This document shows, in pieces, positions 8,281 to 17,255 of a stretch of DNA of 37,041 nt; the stretch's first letter is position 1; the number at the start of each line of letters is the position of its first letter. Origin of the DNA: Bacteroidia bacterium. Its GTDB lineage: Bacteria > Bacteroidota > Bacteroidia > AKYH767-A > OLB10. The DNA lies in the NCBI GenBank assembly GCA_020847635.1, contig JADLBQ010000071.1, forward strand, positions 1-37,041, written 5' to 3'. The position numbers and the translations under genes are program-made. The notes under the pieces are model-generated. The model was not told where the DNA came from. It searched no databases and saw only the letters and a program-made list of their open reading frames with translations.

Positions 8281-10995
8281 ATGAGTTACACTTATATAAG
8301 CAATACAGACCCTGAGGCAATTGAAAGCTTGTACAGAAAGTATCTAAATCAACCGGAATCGGTAGATGAAGGATGGAAAAAATTCTTTGAAGGTTTTGAA
8401 TTTGCACGCTCTTCATTCGGGGAAGCAGAAGGAGTAATCCCCGAACAGGTTAGAAAAGAATTCAGAGTACTAAACTTAATCAATGGCTATCGCTCCAGAG
8501 GACATTTATTTACAAAAACTAATCCGGTCAGAGAAAGAAGAAAATACAGTCCGACCCTTGACAAAGAAAACTTTGGTTTATCAGACGAAGATCTGGATAC
8601 CGTATTTCAAGCAGGTACAGAAATAGGTGCCGGCCCTTCAACCTTGCGGTCTATCATTCAAAGGTTAGAGCAAACTTACTGTGCTTCGATTGGTGTTCAG
8701 TACAAGGATATCCGTACAACCAGAATTACCAAATGGCTGGAAGAACGCATGGAAAGCACACTGAATACTCCTTCCTATTCAATCGAAGAAAAAAAATATC
8801 TGCTTAAAAAGTTAAATGAAGCAGTTGCATTTGAAAATTTTTTGCATACCCGGTTTGTTGGCCAGAAACGATTTTCACTTGAAGGTTGTGAAACCCTGAT
8901 TCCGGCACTGGATGCCGTTATTGATCATGGTGCAGAACTTGGGATCAAAGAATATGTCATTGGAATGGCTCATCGAGGCAGGCTCAATGTATTGGCCAAT
9001 ATTCTTGGTAAAAAGTATGAAGAAATTTTTACTGAATTTGAAGGGCTCGAATTAGAAGATCACTTTTTTGCTGGCGATGTGAAATACCACCTGGGCTATT
9101 CATCGGACATTCAAACCAGAGCAGGAAAGAAGGTGCACCTAAGCGTTACCCCCAATCCCTCCCATCTGGAAGCGGTTGATGCTGTTGTGCAGGGTATGGT
9201 TCGGGCAAAAATTGATCAAACAGCAGGAGGAACTGCCGAGATGATTGCCCCGATTCTGATTCATGGGGATGCGGCCATTGCTGCTCAGGGTGTGGTTTAT
9301 GAGGTTATCCAGATGTCTTTACTGAAAGGTTATCACACGGGAGGAACAATCCATCTTATTATTAATAATCAGGTAGGGTTCACAACAAATTATTTGGATG
9401 CGCGCTCAAGTACCTATTGTACTGATGTAGCTAAAGTGACTCTTTCACCGGTTTTCCACGTTAATGCAGATGATGTAGAAGCCCTGGCATTTACCATCAG
9501 GCTGGCAATGGAATTCCGACAGGAATTTCATCGGGATGTGTTTGTTGATATTTTGGGATATCGTAAATACGGCCATAATGAAGGAGATGAACCACGTTTT
9601 ACTCAACCTTTACTTTACAAGGCGATTGCTGCTCATCCTAATGCACGTGAGATTTATAAGAATAAACTTATAAGCCAAGGTGAATTAGAGGCGGATATGG
9701 TAAAGCAAATGGATCTGGAGTTTCGTGAATTGCTTGACAAAAGTCTTGAAACTGCCAAAAAACAATCAAAGCAGAAAGTGAGTAAAGCCTTGGAAGGAAG
9801 CTGGACAGGCCTACGAAGATCAGTGACTGAAGATTTTGAACATTCACCTGACACTGCAGTTTCTGTCAATACGATTTTCCGGGCTGGATTGGGGTTAACA
9901 ACATTGCCTGCTGATAAAAAATTCTTCAATAAAACAATCAGGCTTTTTGATGAACGAAAAAAAATGATTGAAGAAAATAAGCCACTTGACTGGGCAATGG
10001 GAGAATTGCTTGCTTATGCAACTCTGCTCATGGAAGGAAAGGCTGTAAGACTGGGAGGCCAGGATGTTGAACGTGGTACTTTTTCGCATCGCCATGCTGT
10101 TGTGACGGTTGAAGATTCAGAAGAAAGATACATTCCGCTTCAGCACCTTCAGCCAGATCAGGCAAATTATTATATCTACAATTCATTGTTGTCTGAATAT
10201 GCAGCCCTTGGATTTGAATACGGTTACGCCTTATCATCTCCTTATTCGCTTACCCTCTGGGAAGCTCAGTTTGGTGATTTCTGTAACGGAGGTCAGATTA
10301 TTATTGATCAGTATGTCAGTAGTGCTGAGGTAAAATGGAACCGTCAGAACGGACTGGTAATGTTGCTTCCTCACGGATATGAAGGTCAGGGAGCCGAGCA
10401 TAGCAGTGCAAGGATTGAACGTTTTCTGGCAATGTGTGCAGATGAAAATATGTATCTTGTTAATTGTTCAACTCCTGCTAACTTTTTTCATGTATTAAGA
10501 AGGCAACTCTATCAACCGTTTCGGTTACCGCTTATTGTCTTTACTCCAAAAAGCCTGCTTCGCCATCCGGATTGTGTATCTGCAATTGATGAATTTACTT
10601 CCGGAGGGTTTAAAGAAGTGATTGCTCCTGATAAAACAAGCTTGTCAAAAGCAAAACTTGTTTTGATGTGTTCCGGTAAAGTTTACTATGATTTATTGGC
10701 TGAAATCAGAAATAATAACCGAAACGATGTAGCATTGATCAGGCTTGAACAATTATATCCTTTACCGGAGAAACAACTGAAAGCCATATTAGCAGCAATT
10801 TCAAAAGAGGCAACAGTCCGTTGGATTCAGGAAGAGCCTGCCAATATGGGAGCTAACTGGTATCTGCAAATTAGCCTGAAAGGATACAGAGACATCGAAT
10901 TTATTTCACGGCCACCGGCAGCCAGCCCGGCAACAGGTTCTCATAAGACCCATATCAGAGAACAGGCAGAACTGATGAAAAAAGCATTCAGCTGA
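8281..10995 (+). CDS. sucA: 2-oxoglutarate dehydrogenase E1 component
   Basis: This is the thiamine-diphosphate E1 of the 2-oxoglutarate dehydrogenase complex, which decarboxylates 2-oxoglutarate in the TCA cycle and passes a succinyl group to lipoylated E2. From ATG 8281 the protein is 904 aa, a full-length value. The N-terminal segment (YISNTDPEAIESLYRKYLNQ) is the typical E2-contact region. ThDP-site motifs are GMAHRGRLNVLAN (228-240), GDAA (329-332) and INNQVGFTT (361-369); the transketolase-like half has GQDVERGTFSHRH (593-605). An in-frame ATG at 8209 would add 24 non-conserved residues and overlap the ComF gene, so I prefer 8281. No E2 (sucB) or E3 is adjacent, so the partners must be encoded elsewhere. 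The stop abuts the convergent SDR gene with no spacer. Confidence 0.96.
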   Translation: MSYTYISNTDPEAIESLYRKYLNQPESVDEGWKKFFEGFEFARSSFGEAEGVIPEQVRKEFRVLNLINGYRSRGHLFTKTNPVRERRKYSPTLDKENFGLSDEDLDTVFQAGTEIGAGPSTLRSIIQRLEQTYCASIGVQYKDIRTTRITKWLEERMESTLNTPSYSIEEKKYLLKKLNEAVAFENFLHTRFVGQKRFSLEGCETLIPALDAVIDHGAELGIKEYVIGMAHRGRLNVLANILGKKYEEIFTEFEGLELEDHFFAGDVKYHLGYSSDIQTRAGKKVHLSVTPNPSHLEAVDAVVQGMVRAKIDQTAGGTAEMIAPILIHGDAAIAAQGVVYEVIQMSLLKGYHTGGTIHLIINNQVGFTTNYLDARSSTYCTDVAKVTLSPVFHVNADDVEALAFTIRLAMEFRQEFHRDVFVDILGYRKYGHNEGDEPRFTQPLLYKAIAAHPNAREIYKNKLISQGELEADMVKQMDLEFRELLDKSLETAKKQSKQKVSKALEGSWTGLRRSVTEDFEHSPDTAVSVNTIFRAGLGLTTLPADKKFFNKTIRLFDERKKMIEENKPLDWAMGELLAYATLLMEGKAVRLGGQDVERGTFSHRHAVVTVEDSEERYIPLQHLQPDQANYYIYNSLLSEYAALGFEYGYALSSPYSLTLWEAQFGDFCNGGQIIIDQYVSSAEVKWNRQNGLVMLLPHGYEGQGAEHSSARIERFLAMCADENMYLVNCSTPANFFHVLRRQLYQPFRLPLIVFTPKSLLRHPDCVSAIDEFTSGGFKEVIAPDKTSLSKAKLVLMCSGKVYYDLLAEIRNNNRNDVALIRLEQLYPLPEKQLKAILAAISKEATVRWIQEEPANMGANWYLQISLKGYRDIEFISRPPAASPATGSHKTHIREQAELMKKAFS

Positions 10996-11907
10996 TTATC
11001 TTGCTTTTAATAGGTTAGCAATTGCTGGTGCTATTTCAGGGAACCGGAACCGGAATCCTTTATCAACCAGTTTTTTGGAGGAAACAATGGCTCCGTTAAG
11101 CAATATCTCAGCTCGCTGTCCTAAGATCAGCCTTAAAGCAAAAGATGGAGCATAGGCCTTCAAAAAAACTCCTTTTTTTTGTCTTATCAATTCCTGCATC
11201 AGTTGCTGATTTGAAACAGGATAAGGGCTAACTAAGTTATAAATTCCACTCATACTATCGGTTTTAATGGCATAAATAATTGCCCGGCAGGTATCTTCAA
11301 TGTGTACCCAACTCATCATCTGGCGACCAGTTCCAACAATACCTGCAATCCGGAAGCGCAACGGCTTGAGCATTTTGTTGAATGCACCGTCATCAGCAGA
11401 CAGAATTATGCCAAAACGAAAAATAACAGTCCTGATTTTAAGCTCTGAAAAGCGAGTTGTTTGTTTTTCCCACTCAATAACGGTTGATGAAATAAAATCA
11501 TTCCCATGTACAGCCGACTCATCCAGGAGTTCCGATAAGTTATTCTTATAGATTCCGATTGCAGAAGCATGAATAACAACCTGAATTTGGTGAGATTGTG
11601 AATTTAAAAAATCATAGAGTGCAGCGGCTGCTGAAGTTCGGCTCCTGATAATTTCCTGTTTTCGGTTAGCTGTCCATCGCTTATCAGCAATCCCTGCTCC
11701 GGCAAGATTGATAAGAATGCGGACGTTTTCAAATGCTTTGTCATCAATCTTATTTTTTACCGGATCCCATTCAAACTGTTCTATCTTCAGAAGAGGTGAC
11801 TTTTTACGGGTCAGGATACTGACATCGTAACCTTCTGATGAAAGTATCTCTGTAAGTTTTTTGCCAACCAAACCACTACCACCGGCAATTAGTACCCGTT
11901 GATTCAT
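10996..11907 (-). CDS. TIGR01777-type NAD(P)-binding SDR (epimerase-like)
   Basis: This 303-aa extended/atypical short-chain dehydrogenase resembles the YfcH/SDR39U1 group. The dinucleotide-binding GGSGLVG is at 9-15, followed by a typical alpha helix. LINLAGAGIADKRW marks the TIGR01777 family, and a central SSTVIEWE segment and the MSWVHIEDTCRAI block are also characteristic. The C-terminal ~50 residues (LLNGAIVSSKKLVDKGFRFRFPE) match the DUF1731 tail found in this family. Substrate and reaction are unknown for the family. It is the last gene of the AsmA-cutC-SDR group, 13 bp after cutC, and its stop directly abuts that of sucA on the other strand. Confidence 0.92.
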   Translation of the reverse strand: MNQRVLIAGGSGLVGKKLTEILSSEGYDVSILTRKKSPLLKIEQFEWDPVKNKIDDKAFENVRILINLAGAGIADKRWTANRKQEIIRSRTSAAAALYDFLNSQSHQIQVVIHASAIGIYKNNLSELLDESAVHGNDFISSTVIEWEKQTTRFSELKIRTVIFRFGIILSADDGAFNKMLKPLRFRIAGIVGTGRQMMSWVHIEDTCRAIIYAIKTDSMSGIYNLVSPYPVSNQQLMQELIRQKKGVFLKAYAPSFALRLILGQRAEILLNGAIVSSKKLVDKGFRFRFPEIAPAIANLLKAR

Positions 11908-11920
11908 ACCTCAAGTAACC

Positions 11921-12598
11921 TCAGTAAAGGTTCAAAAGTTTTGAAATTTCAGAAATTAAGTCAGAACTCATTTCTTTCTGGCCATTTATAGTAATCCTTG
12001 CCGATGCATGAACTGCTTTTACCTTTGTGGCTTGAATCAGGGGAATAACGTTTTCTGAATTGATTCCGCTACCGGCCATAATTGTGATTCGATCCTTAGA
12101 TTGTTGCACTAACTGGCTGATCACTACTTTTCCTTCGGTTGCAACGGACCGCCCGCCTGAAGTCAGAAGCGTATTGCAGCCTGCAGCTATAATTCGCTCA
12201 AGAGCATCAGCCGGATTTTTGGCAGCATCAAATGCACGGTGAAAAGTTACATGCAGCGGGTTGGCCAGTTCTGTCAGGTGGCTTGTTAGTGATAAATCAA
12301 TTTCATAGTAAGCATTTAGTAAGCCGAAAACAACTCCGTCAGCACCCAGATTTTTTGCTTTCTGAATATCCGATTCCATCTGCTGAATGTCAGATTCACT
12401 ATAATGAAGAGTTCTGCTTTGCGGCCGGATCATGATATGCAGCGGAATGGACAGATACTTTCTGGCCAAAATGATTTCCTCTGTTTCGGGAGTCAGTCCT
12501 CCAACATCCAGATTGCGGCAAAGTTCAATCCGTTGGGCACCTGCCTGCTGAGCACGGAGTGAATCAGCAGCATGCTGGCAACATACTTCGAACAGCAT
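11921..12598 (-). CDS. cutC: CutC family protein
   Basis: The 225-aa protein has the CutC TIM-barrel signature: an N-terminal LFEVCCQHAADSLRAQQAGA, then RIELCRNLDVGGLTPE, HIMIRPQS and GADGVVFGLL, and later LLTSGG and MAGSGI strand-end motifs. CutC was first linked to copper homeostasis, but a direct copper role is disputed and the enzymatic activity is unclear; the conserved Cys, His and acidic residues at strand ends suggest a catalytic TIM barrel. It starts 5 bp after the AsmA-like gene's stop and is followed 13 bp later by the SDR gene, so it is the middle gene of an operon. No copper transporter or regulator is nearby, which gives no support for a dedicated copper locus. Confidence 0.93.
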   Translation of the reverse strand: MLFEVCCQHAADSLRAQQAGAQRIELCRNLDVGGLTPETEEIILARKYLSIPLHIMIRPQSRTLHYSESDIQQMESDIQKAKNLGADGVVFGLLNAYYEIDLSLTSHLTELANPLHVTFHRAFDAAKNPADALERIIAAGCNTLLTSGGRSVATEGKVVISQLVQQSKDRITIMAGSGINSENVIPLIQATKVKAVHASARITINGQKEMSSDLISEISKLLNLY

Positions 12599-12603
12599 AT
12601 TAG

Positions 12604-15087
12604 TTAATCTTCTTCTTCAATTTCAAGTTCTTTTTGCTTGCTATTTTCTTTCTGTACTTTTTCATCAGTCTTATTCTTTCCAAATTCATCTTTAAGCAGC
12701 TCCTTTATTATCTGTTTTTCCTTTTTAAATTCAGTTGCAATTTTTTCTTTAAGTGCTTTTGTATCGTAGGTAATACGGGGTTGAGTTGCCGGACCGCTTA
12801 ATTTCAGCAGCAATCGGGTCCTTCCGAGATTATCTTCTTCGATTTGTCCAAATTCTGTATGCAGTGATTTTACTTTTCTGCCGGTAAGTTGGGAAAGCAG
12901 AAGCTGAACACGGTACTCAATCATGTTGTCAAATGAATGAGTACCCGAAATGGAAACATCAGCTGCTGAAGATTTTATTTCCATTTGCGGTATAATAATC
13001 TGGCGTGATTTAATTTCAATCTGATTTTTCAGTGTTGAGAATCGGATGTGGTTCAGATCACTGCCCTTCAGGAATTTTGAAAGTGCCAGCATCGGAGCAA
13101 AATCATTCAATTCTCCACTTTCAATCGTGATTTCGGATTCGGCTACTATTGTTTGGGTATTGCAGTCAAGCCGGTCAGTCCAGTCGGAAGTCATTTTTAA
13201 CCGTGCGGTGATTTGCCCTTTCAGGTTCCTATCCGTAATTACATCCTGGTTGAAGTTGCCAAGCTGTTGAAACATTTTGTTGATATTGATCTGGTGTAAT
13301 ATTGCATCAGTCCGGATGTTCAGACTATCATTAGACATGGAAGAGATACTTCCTGAGATTGTCGCACTGCCATCCATTGCGTGAAATGAGACATCACGGG
13401 CTCTGAAGGAACGGTCTTGAAGTGAAACAGAACCCGTTACATCGGATGCCAGGAATTGGTTAAACTTAATCTGCTGGATCTGCATCTTCAGCTGGAAGGA
13501 AAAATCATCAGCAAAGTGAATCCGGTAAACTGTAACATTTGAAGGACTCTGTTCTTTTCTCAGGATTTCATTAAAATCAAGCAGTGAAGATTGAAGTGTG
13601 CCGTTTAGCTCAAGAGTTGCTGTACTAAACAAATAACTCCACAGGTTTATAAAGCTTCCGGCAAAAGCGAAATCACTTAAGAGGGTATTACCTGAAAAAT
13701 TCTGAACTACCAGGTAGTTTTTATCAAGTTTTAGAGAAGCTTCAATATTGGATATACTAACAGGTCTGTCGCGAAATGTGATAGCAGCATCTCGGATGCT
13801 GATACTACCAGATGATATATGGGTGAGTGGATCGTTTAACCTGCCGGCAAACTCACCGTTACGGATAATCAGATCACCTGAAATGCCTTTCAGGTAAGAG
13901 GGTATGTAGAAACGACTCAGGTCTTCAAGAGAAGCCTCTGAGTTGAAACGGGCTTTTACCCAGGGATCTTTCAGGTTATCAATAATCAGTCTTCCGTTTA
14001 TCTTCTTATTGTTTAACAAGGCATCAAAGTGACGGATTTCAATGTGTTCCGTTTTTTTATTTGTCATACTGATAAACTCACCAGTCAGATTGATGTTCTC
14101 AAGTGTGATTTTGGGCTGGCTGGCTGTCAGTTTGCAATCTTCCGCTTTAAATGAAATTTGATATACCGGTTTTTGTTTATTGTCTTGCCTTCCTTTTACT
14201 GATATTTTAAGGCTGGCGAATCCATTCGTTTTAAACTTACGCCATTTGGCTGAATATTTTTCTGGGATAACTGACAAGACCGACCCAAGTTTGGCATGTT
14301 CAGCAGAGATGCTCAGGGCATAGTCTGAGTACTCATCTTTATCAGTCAGTTTGCCGTTAAGAGCAAAGGATAAGTCAGCAATTTCCAGGCTTGATTTTTC
14401 AAATAGATATTCTCCGGTTGTTTTATTGTAATCCATTGCAAGCATAAGCCTTACCGGTTGTCCTCGTAAGTAAGTAATCTGATCAATAATTAATTCGGGC
14501 TGAGCCAGGCTGCATTCTGCTCCGATTTTCAATTGTTCACCTATCACTGCCGAAACCTTACCTTGGTCAATAAGGCAGTTCAACTGTTGGCTGGCCTGGT
14601 CATTCTGGTATTTCAACATGACTTGCTCCAATTCAATTAAGTTAATATCAAGCTGACCTGATTTCACTGAATCACTTTTCCAGATAAGGTAATTTTCATT
14701 CCCGGATGAATCAATGTGAAGATTCAACAACCCGTCAGCAATTATTATTCTTCTGATTACCATTTCTTTTGCAAACAGGTGATCCCATCGGACAAGAACA
14801 GAGCATTTCCTGACATTTAACAAAGTGTCGAATTTTTCTGTAAATACCGGCAAGGCAACAACATCGGTAAGCGTTACAGAAGCATAAGGGAAGTTGGTAA
14901 TCAGACTAAAATGGGCTTCTTTTATTGTTACCGGGACTGAAAGTTGGTTACTCAGTGCAGCAATAACTATTGGTTTAATTTGCTTACCAATCCAGTTGGT
15001 AAGTAACCAGCCTCCCGAACCAATGCAAATGAGAGCTATCAGTATTCTGAACCAATTTCTTTTCTTACCCGTTTCGTTTGGTTGCAT
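12604..15087 (-). CDS. AsmA-like envelope protein
   Basis: An 827-aa protein with an N-terminal membrane segment (about residues 12-35) after a short basic stretch. A long beta-strand-rich region follows, opening with the AsmA-type block VTIKEAHFSLITNFPYASVTLTDV (split by eye; key residues P50s-F66). C-terminal AsmA features include FKGQITA-like strands and LLSQLTGRKVKSLHTEFGQIEEDN, then a charged Lys/Glu tail of about 45 residues. The AsmA superfamily forms inner-membrane-anchored repeating-beta-groove proteins thought to help move lipids towards the outer membrane; that role is inferred here from family knowledge. It leads the minus-strand group with cutC and the SDR gene. A TACCTTAG box (15112-15105, one mismatch) lies 17 nt upstream of its ATG. 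Confidence 0.85.
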   Translation of the reverse strand: MQPNETGKKRNWFRILIALICIGSGGWLLTNWIGKQIKPIVIAALSNQLSVPVTIKEAHFSLITNFPYASVTLTDVVALPVFTEKFDTLLNVRKCSVLVRWDHLFAKEMVIRRIIIADGLLNLHIDSSGNENYLIWKSDSVKSGQLDINLIELEQVMLKYQNDQASQQLNCLIDQGKVSAVIGEQLKIGAECSLAQPELIIDQITYLRGQPVRLMLAMDYNKTTGEYLFEKSSLEIADLSFALNGKLTDKDEYSDYALSISAEHAKLGSVLSVIPEKYSAKWRKFKTNGFASLKISVKGRQDNKQKPVYQISFKAEDCKLTASQPKITLENINLTGEFISMTNKKTEHIEIRHFDALLNNKKINGRLIIDNLKDPWVKARFNSEASLEDLSRFYIPSYLKGISGDLIIRNGEFAGRLNDPLTHISSGSISIRDAAITFRDRPVSISNIEASLKLDKNYLVVQNFSGNTLLSDFAFAGSFINLWSYLFSTATLELNGTLQSSLLDFNEILRKEQSPSNVTVYRIHFADDFSFQLKMQIQQIKFNQFLASDVTGSVSLQDRSFRARDVSFHAMDGSATISGSISSMSNDSLNIRTDAILHQININKMFQQLGNFNQDVITDRNLKGQITARLKMTSDWTDRLDCNTQTIVAESEITIESGELNDFAPMLALSKFLKGSDLNHIRFSTLKNQIEIKSRQIIIPQMEIKSSAADVSISGTHSFDNMIEYRVQLLLSQLTGRKVKSLHTEFGQIEEDNLGRTRLLLKLSGPATQPRITYDTKALKEKIATEFKKEKQIIKELLKDEFGKNKTDEKVQKENSKQKELEIEEED

Positions 15088-15193
15088 AGCCGCATGAAGA
15101 TCTGCTAAGGTAAATGAGTAATCTGGCAGATTATTTTATGATTGAGGTAATTTTTAAAATAATCTTGTGGGAAAATCTGTTATTAATTCTGCT

Positions 15194-15233
15194 GGTAAAG
15201 TTTACCTTAAAAAGGGTTTTGGTTTTAAGTTTG
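15194..15233 (+). promoter_or_regulatory. Candidate promoter and dyad of the Xer gene
   Basis: An exact Bacteroidota -7 box, TAAGTTTG, lies at 15226-15233, nine bases before ATG 15243. The -33 position holds only TTT (15201-15203, spacing 22). Overlapping that position is a perfect 13-bp dyad, GGTAAA-G-TTTACC (15194-15206), which could be an operator. The box lies inside the upstream extension of the reading frame, which supports starting the protein at 15243. No transcript data are available. Confidence 0.45.
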
Positions 15234-15242
15234 AACTTGGTT

Positions 15243-16115
15243 ATGACCGGTAAGTTTTTACGATACCTCCGTTACGAGAAGCGATTCTCAGCCTATACGA
15301 TTAAAGCCTATCAGAGTGATCTCGAACAATTTATTACTTTTCTGGAAGAACAGTACGAAGAGCAAAATATCAATAAGGCTACTCATTTTTACATCCGGTC
15401 TTGGATTGTCAGTTTAATTGATGCCGGCATTCAAGCACGCAGCATAACCCGTAAAATATCTTCTCTTCGGTCATTTTACAAGTTCCAGGTTCGTGAAGGT
15501 CTGTTGCCCAGCAACCCGATGCAGAAGATTATAGCCCCCAAGATACCGGGCAAATTGCCTCATTTTGTACAAAAGGAGAAAATGCAGGAGGTTTTTGATA
15601 GTCATCATTTTGACGACAATTATGACGGACATCTGGAAAGAACGGTGCTTGAAACTCTCTATGCTACCGGAATGCGAAGGGCTGAACTGGCCGCGCTGCG
15701 GGATCAGGATATTGATTTTAGTCAGGGAGTTATTCGGGTCATTGGCAAAAGAAATAAAGAACGGATTATTCCAATGCTTTCATCGCTGGCAACCACACTC
15801 AGGATTTTTCTGATTGAAAAAAATAAACGAGTCAGCAATCAGCTTGTTTTGATTCGAAAGAATGGGAAGCCTTTGGGTCCAGTCGGGATTTATTCGATAG
15901 TCAAAAAACATCTTTCCATGTCAGGAGTTCCGGGTAAAAAAAGCCCACATGTGCTGCGGCATACATTTGCTACACATCTGCTTAACAGTGGTGCTGATAT
16001 CAATGCAATTAAAGAAATCCTGGGGCATGCAAGCCTGGCTGCAACCCAGGTTTATACCCACAATACCATTGAGCAACTCAAAGCTATTTACAAACAGGCG
16101 CATCCCAAAGCCTGA
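15243..16115 (+). CDS. xerC: Xer-type tyrosine recombinase (XerC/XerD-like)
   Basis: A site-specific tyrosine recombinase of the size (290 aa) and sequence of the chromosomal Xer proteins that resolve chromosome dimers at dif. The N-terminal SAM-like core-binding domain spans about 1-90 (FLRYLRYEKRFSAYTIKAY). All six catalytic positions are visible: R145 (ATGMRRAEL), K169 (GKRNKER), H236-x-x-R239 (SPHVLRH), H262 (LGHASLAATQ) and the nucleophile Y271. An upstream in-frame ATG at 15114 would add 43 hydrophobic residues not seen in the family, and the promoter box lies within that extension, so I use 15243. The downstream hpf gene (21 bp) is the usual neighbour of this recombinase in Bacteroidota. 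No att sites or cargo suggest a mobile element; the XerC versus XerD label is by context. Confidence 0.9.
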   Translation: MTGKFLRYLRYEKRFSAYTIKAYQSDLEQFITFLEEQYEEQNINKATHFYIRSWIVSLIDAGIQARSITRKISSLRSFYKFQVREGLLPSNPMQKIIAPKIPGKLPHFVQKEKMQEVFDSHHFDDNYDGHLERTVLETLYATGMRRAELAALRDQDIDFSQGVIRVIGKRNKERIIPMLSSLATTLRIFLIEKNKRVSNQLVLIRKNGKPLGPVGIYSIVKKHLSMSGVPGKKSPHVLRHTFATHLLNSGADINAIKEILGHASLAATQVYTHNTIEQLKAIYKQAHPKA

Positions 16116-16136
16116 TTACACAGAAAGTCATTCACT

Positions 16137-16439
16137 ATGGAGATAACAATTCAGGCAATTCGATTTAAAGTTGATAATAGACTGGCTGACTACATTAAGC
16201 TTAAAGCTGAAAAGCTGACCAATTACTTTAACGGAGTCAAATCGTGTGATGTCTTCTTAAGAGTTGATAGTGCCGGTAAACCTGAAAATAAAATTGTAGA
16301 GATAAAATTGCTGGTTCCGGGTAAGGAGCTTTTTGCGAAAGAACAGTGTTCAACTTTTGAAGAAGCTACTGACCTAGTTATGGCTGCTTTGCAAAAACAG
16401 GTTGTCAGGCATAAGGGAAAAATCAGAAGAGGAATGTAA
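16137..16439 (+). CDS. hpf: Ribosome hibernation-promoting factor (short HPF/RaiA family)
   Basis: A 100-aa HPF/YfiA-type protein that binds the 30S decoding region and silences ribosomes under stress or in stationary phase. The family pattern is clear: an N-terminal strand (MEITIQAIRFKVDNRLADYI), the helix KLKAEKLTNYF, a strand with VEIKLLVPGKELFAKE, and the second helix FEEATDLVMAALQKQVVRHK ending in a basic tail. It lacks the C-terminal dimerisation domain of long HPF, so it belongs to the short class. It follows the Xer gene by 21 bp, a pairing conserved in Bacteroidota. An inverted repeat lies 37 bp after the stop. Confidence 0.93.
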   Translation: MEITIQAIRFKVDNRLADYIKLKAEKLTNYFNGVKSCDVFLRVDSAGKPENKIVEIKLLVPGKELFAKEQCSTFEEATDLVMAALQKQVVRHKGKIRRGM

Positions 16440-16476
16440 GTCAGGATATGAGTTGTAACCTCTATTTTGAATAAAT

Positions 16477-16510
16477 TGCAGCAGCTCATTATTCCATAAC
16501 AGCTGTTGCA
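16477..16510 (+). terminator. Inverted repeat after hpf, possible terminator
   Basis: The arms TGCAGCAGCT (16477-16486) and AGCTGTTGCA (16501-16510) pair over 10 bp with one G-T wobble around a 14-nt loop. The repeat sits 37 bp after the hpf stop and 37 bp before the next gene, where a transcript end would be expected. No run of T follows, only ATCTTGAAATTTG-like sequence, so intrinsic termination would be weak; it might instead stabilise the mRNA 3' end. Confidence 0.4.
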
Positions 16511-16546
16511 TCTTGAAATTTGTAAAGCTCTCATTGCTTAGTATTC

Positions 16547-17203
16547 ATGAAGCTGAATCGTAAAATTCTCTGTCTGGTTATGGTTTTTCTGCTGACAGGT
16601 CTAAAAACTAAAGCTCAGATCTGGGATACCATTCGTTACAGTTTTCGCCAGAAACCAAGATTTTTTCTTCAGCTAGATACTTATAATTCGTTTGTTTCTA
16701 GGGAGCCGGCAAATACCATTGGATTAAAAACCGGACTTGAATTTAACCGTAGAATACGGCTGGGGATTGGAATTTATGAGCTTAATTCAGATATTGTAAA
16801 ACAGAAATTAATTACAGGGGTATTTGAGCACGATACAATTCTGAATGCCCGGTTAAGATTGAATTTTATTCCGCTAAGCTTTGACTACATTTTTTATAAC
16901 CGCTATCCCTGGGAAATCAATATTCATAACTCATTGGGATTCGGCAGCTCTTATTTCTTCTATTACCTGAATGCGGCAGGCCAGAAAGGTAAAGTTGATC
17001 AAAAGAGAATTTCACTTTTGGTCATGTCAGGTAATACACAATATAAAATTACCCGGTGGCTTGGTGTTGGAGCCGGGCTTGGTTTCAGAGTCATGCTGAA
17101 AGATAACAGCAATATCACTGAAAACTTTAACAGCATAATCTACAGTCTCCAGCTGCGTATTTTTCCCGGAGCAATCTACCGGGCTGTTTTTAAAAAAAAA
17201 TAG
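16547..17203 (+). CDS. Outer-membrane beta-barrel-like protein, unknown
   Basis: I cannot place this 218-aa protein in a named family. It starts with a signal peptide (about 1-23, ending TKAQ) and continues with alternating aromatic/hydrophobic strands: RIRLGIGIYEL, LRLNFIPLSFDYIFY, EINIHNSLGFGSSYFFYYL, RWLGVGAGLGFRVML and IIYSLQLRIFPG. The Gly- and aromatic-rich alternation and the basic/aromatic C-terminus are typical of small 8-10-strand outer-membrane barrels in Bacteroidota. It is transcribed in the same direction as hpf but after a 107-bp gap that contains an inverted repeat, so it may have its own promoter, though I see no exact -7 box. Function cannot be inferred. Confidence 0.75.
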   Translation: MKLNRKILCLVMVFLLTGLKTKAQIWDTIRYSFRQKPRFFLQLDTYNSFVSREPANTIGLKTGLEFNRRIRLGIGIYELNSDIVKQKLITGVFEHDTILNARLRLNFIPLSFDYIFYNRYPWEINIHNSLGFGSSYFFYYLNAAGQKGKVDQKRISLLVMSGNTQYKITRWLGVGAGLGFRVMLKDNSNITENFNSIIYSLQLRIFPGAIYRAVFKKK

Positions 17204-17255
17204 AACTAACCGCTTGCAACATTGGCTTACCAGACAACCTCGCAGGATAAGAAAA

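Noticed and set aside
15114..15242. Upstream extension of the Xer gene (43 hydrophobic residues).
   Set aside because: The conserved recombinase N-terminus begins at 15243, and an exact -7 box with a dyad lies within the extension.
15243..16115. The tyrosine recombinase as an integrase of a mobile element.
   Set aside because: Its size and hpf neighbour fit the housekeeping Xer gene, and no cargo, att repeats or tRNA target are nearby.
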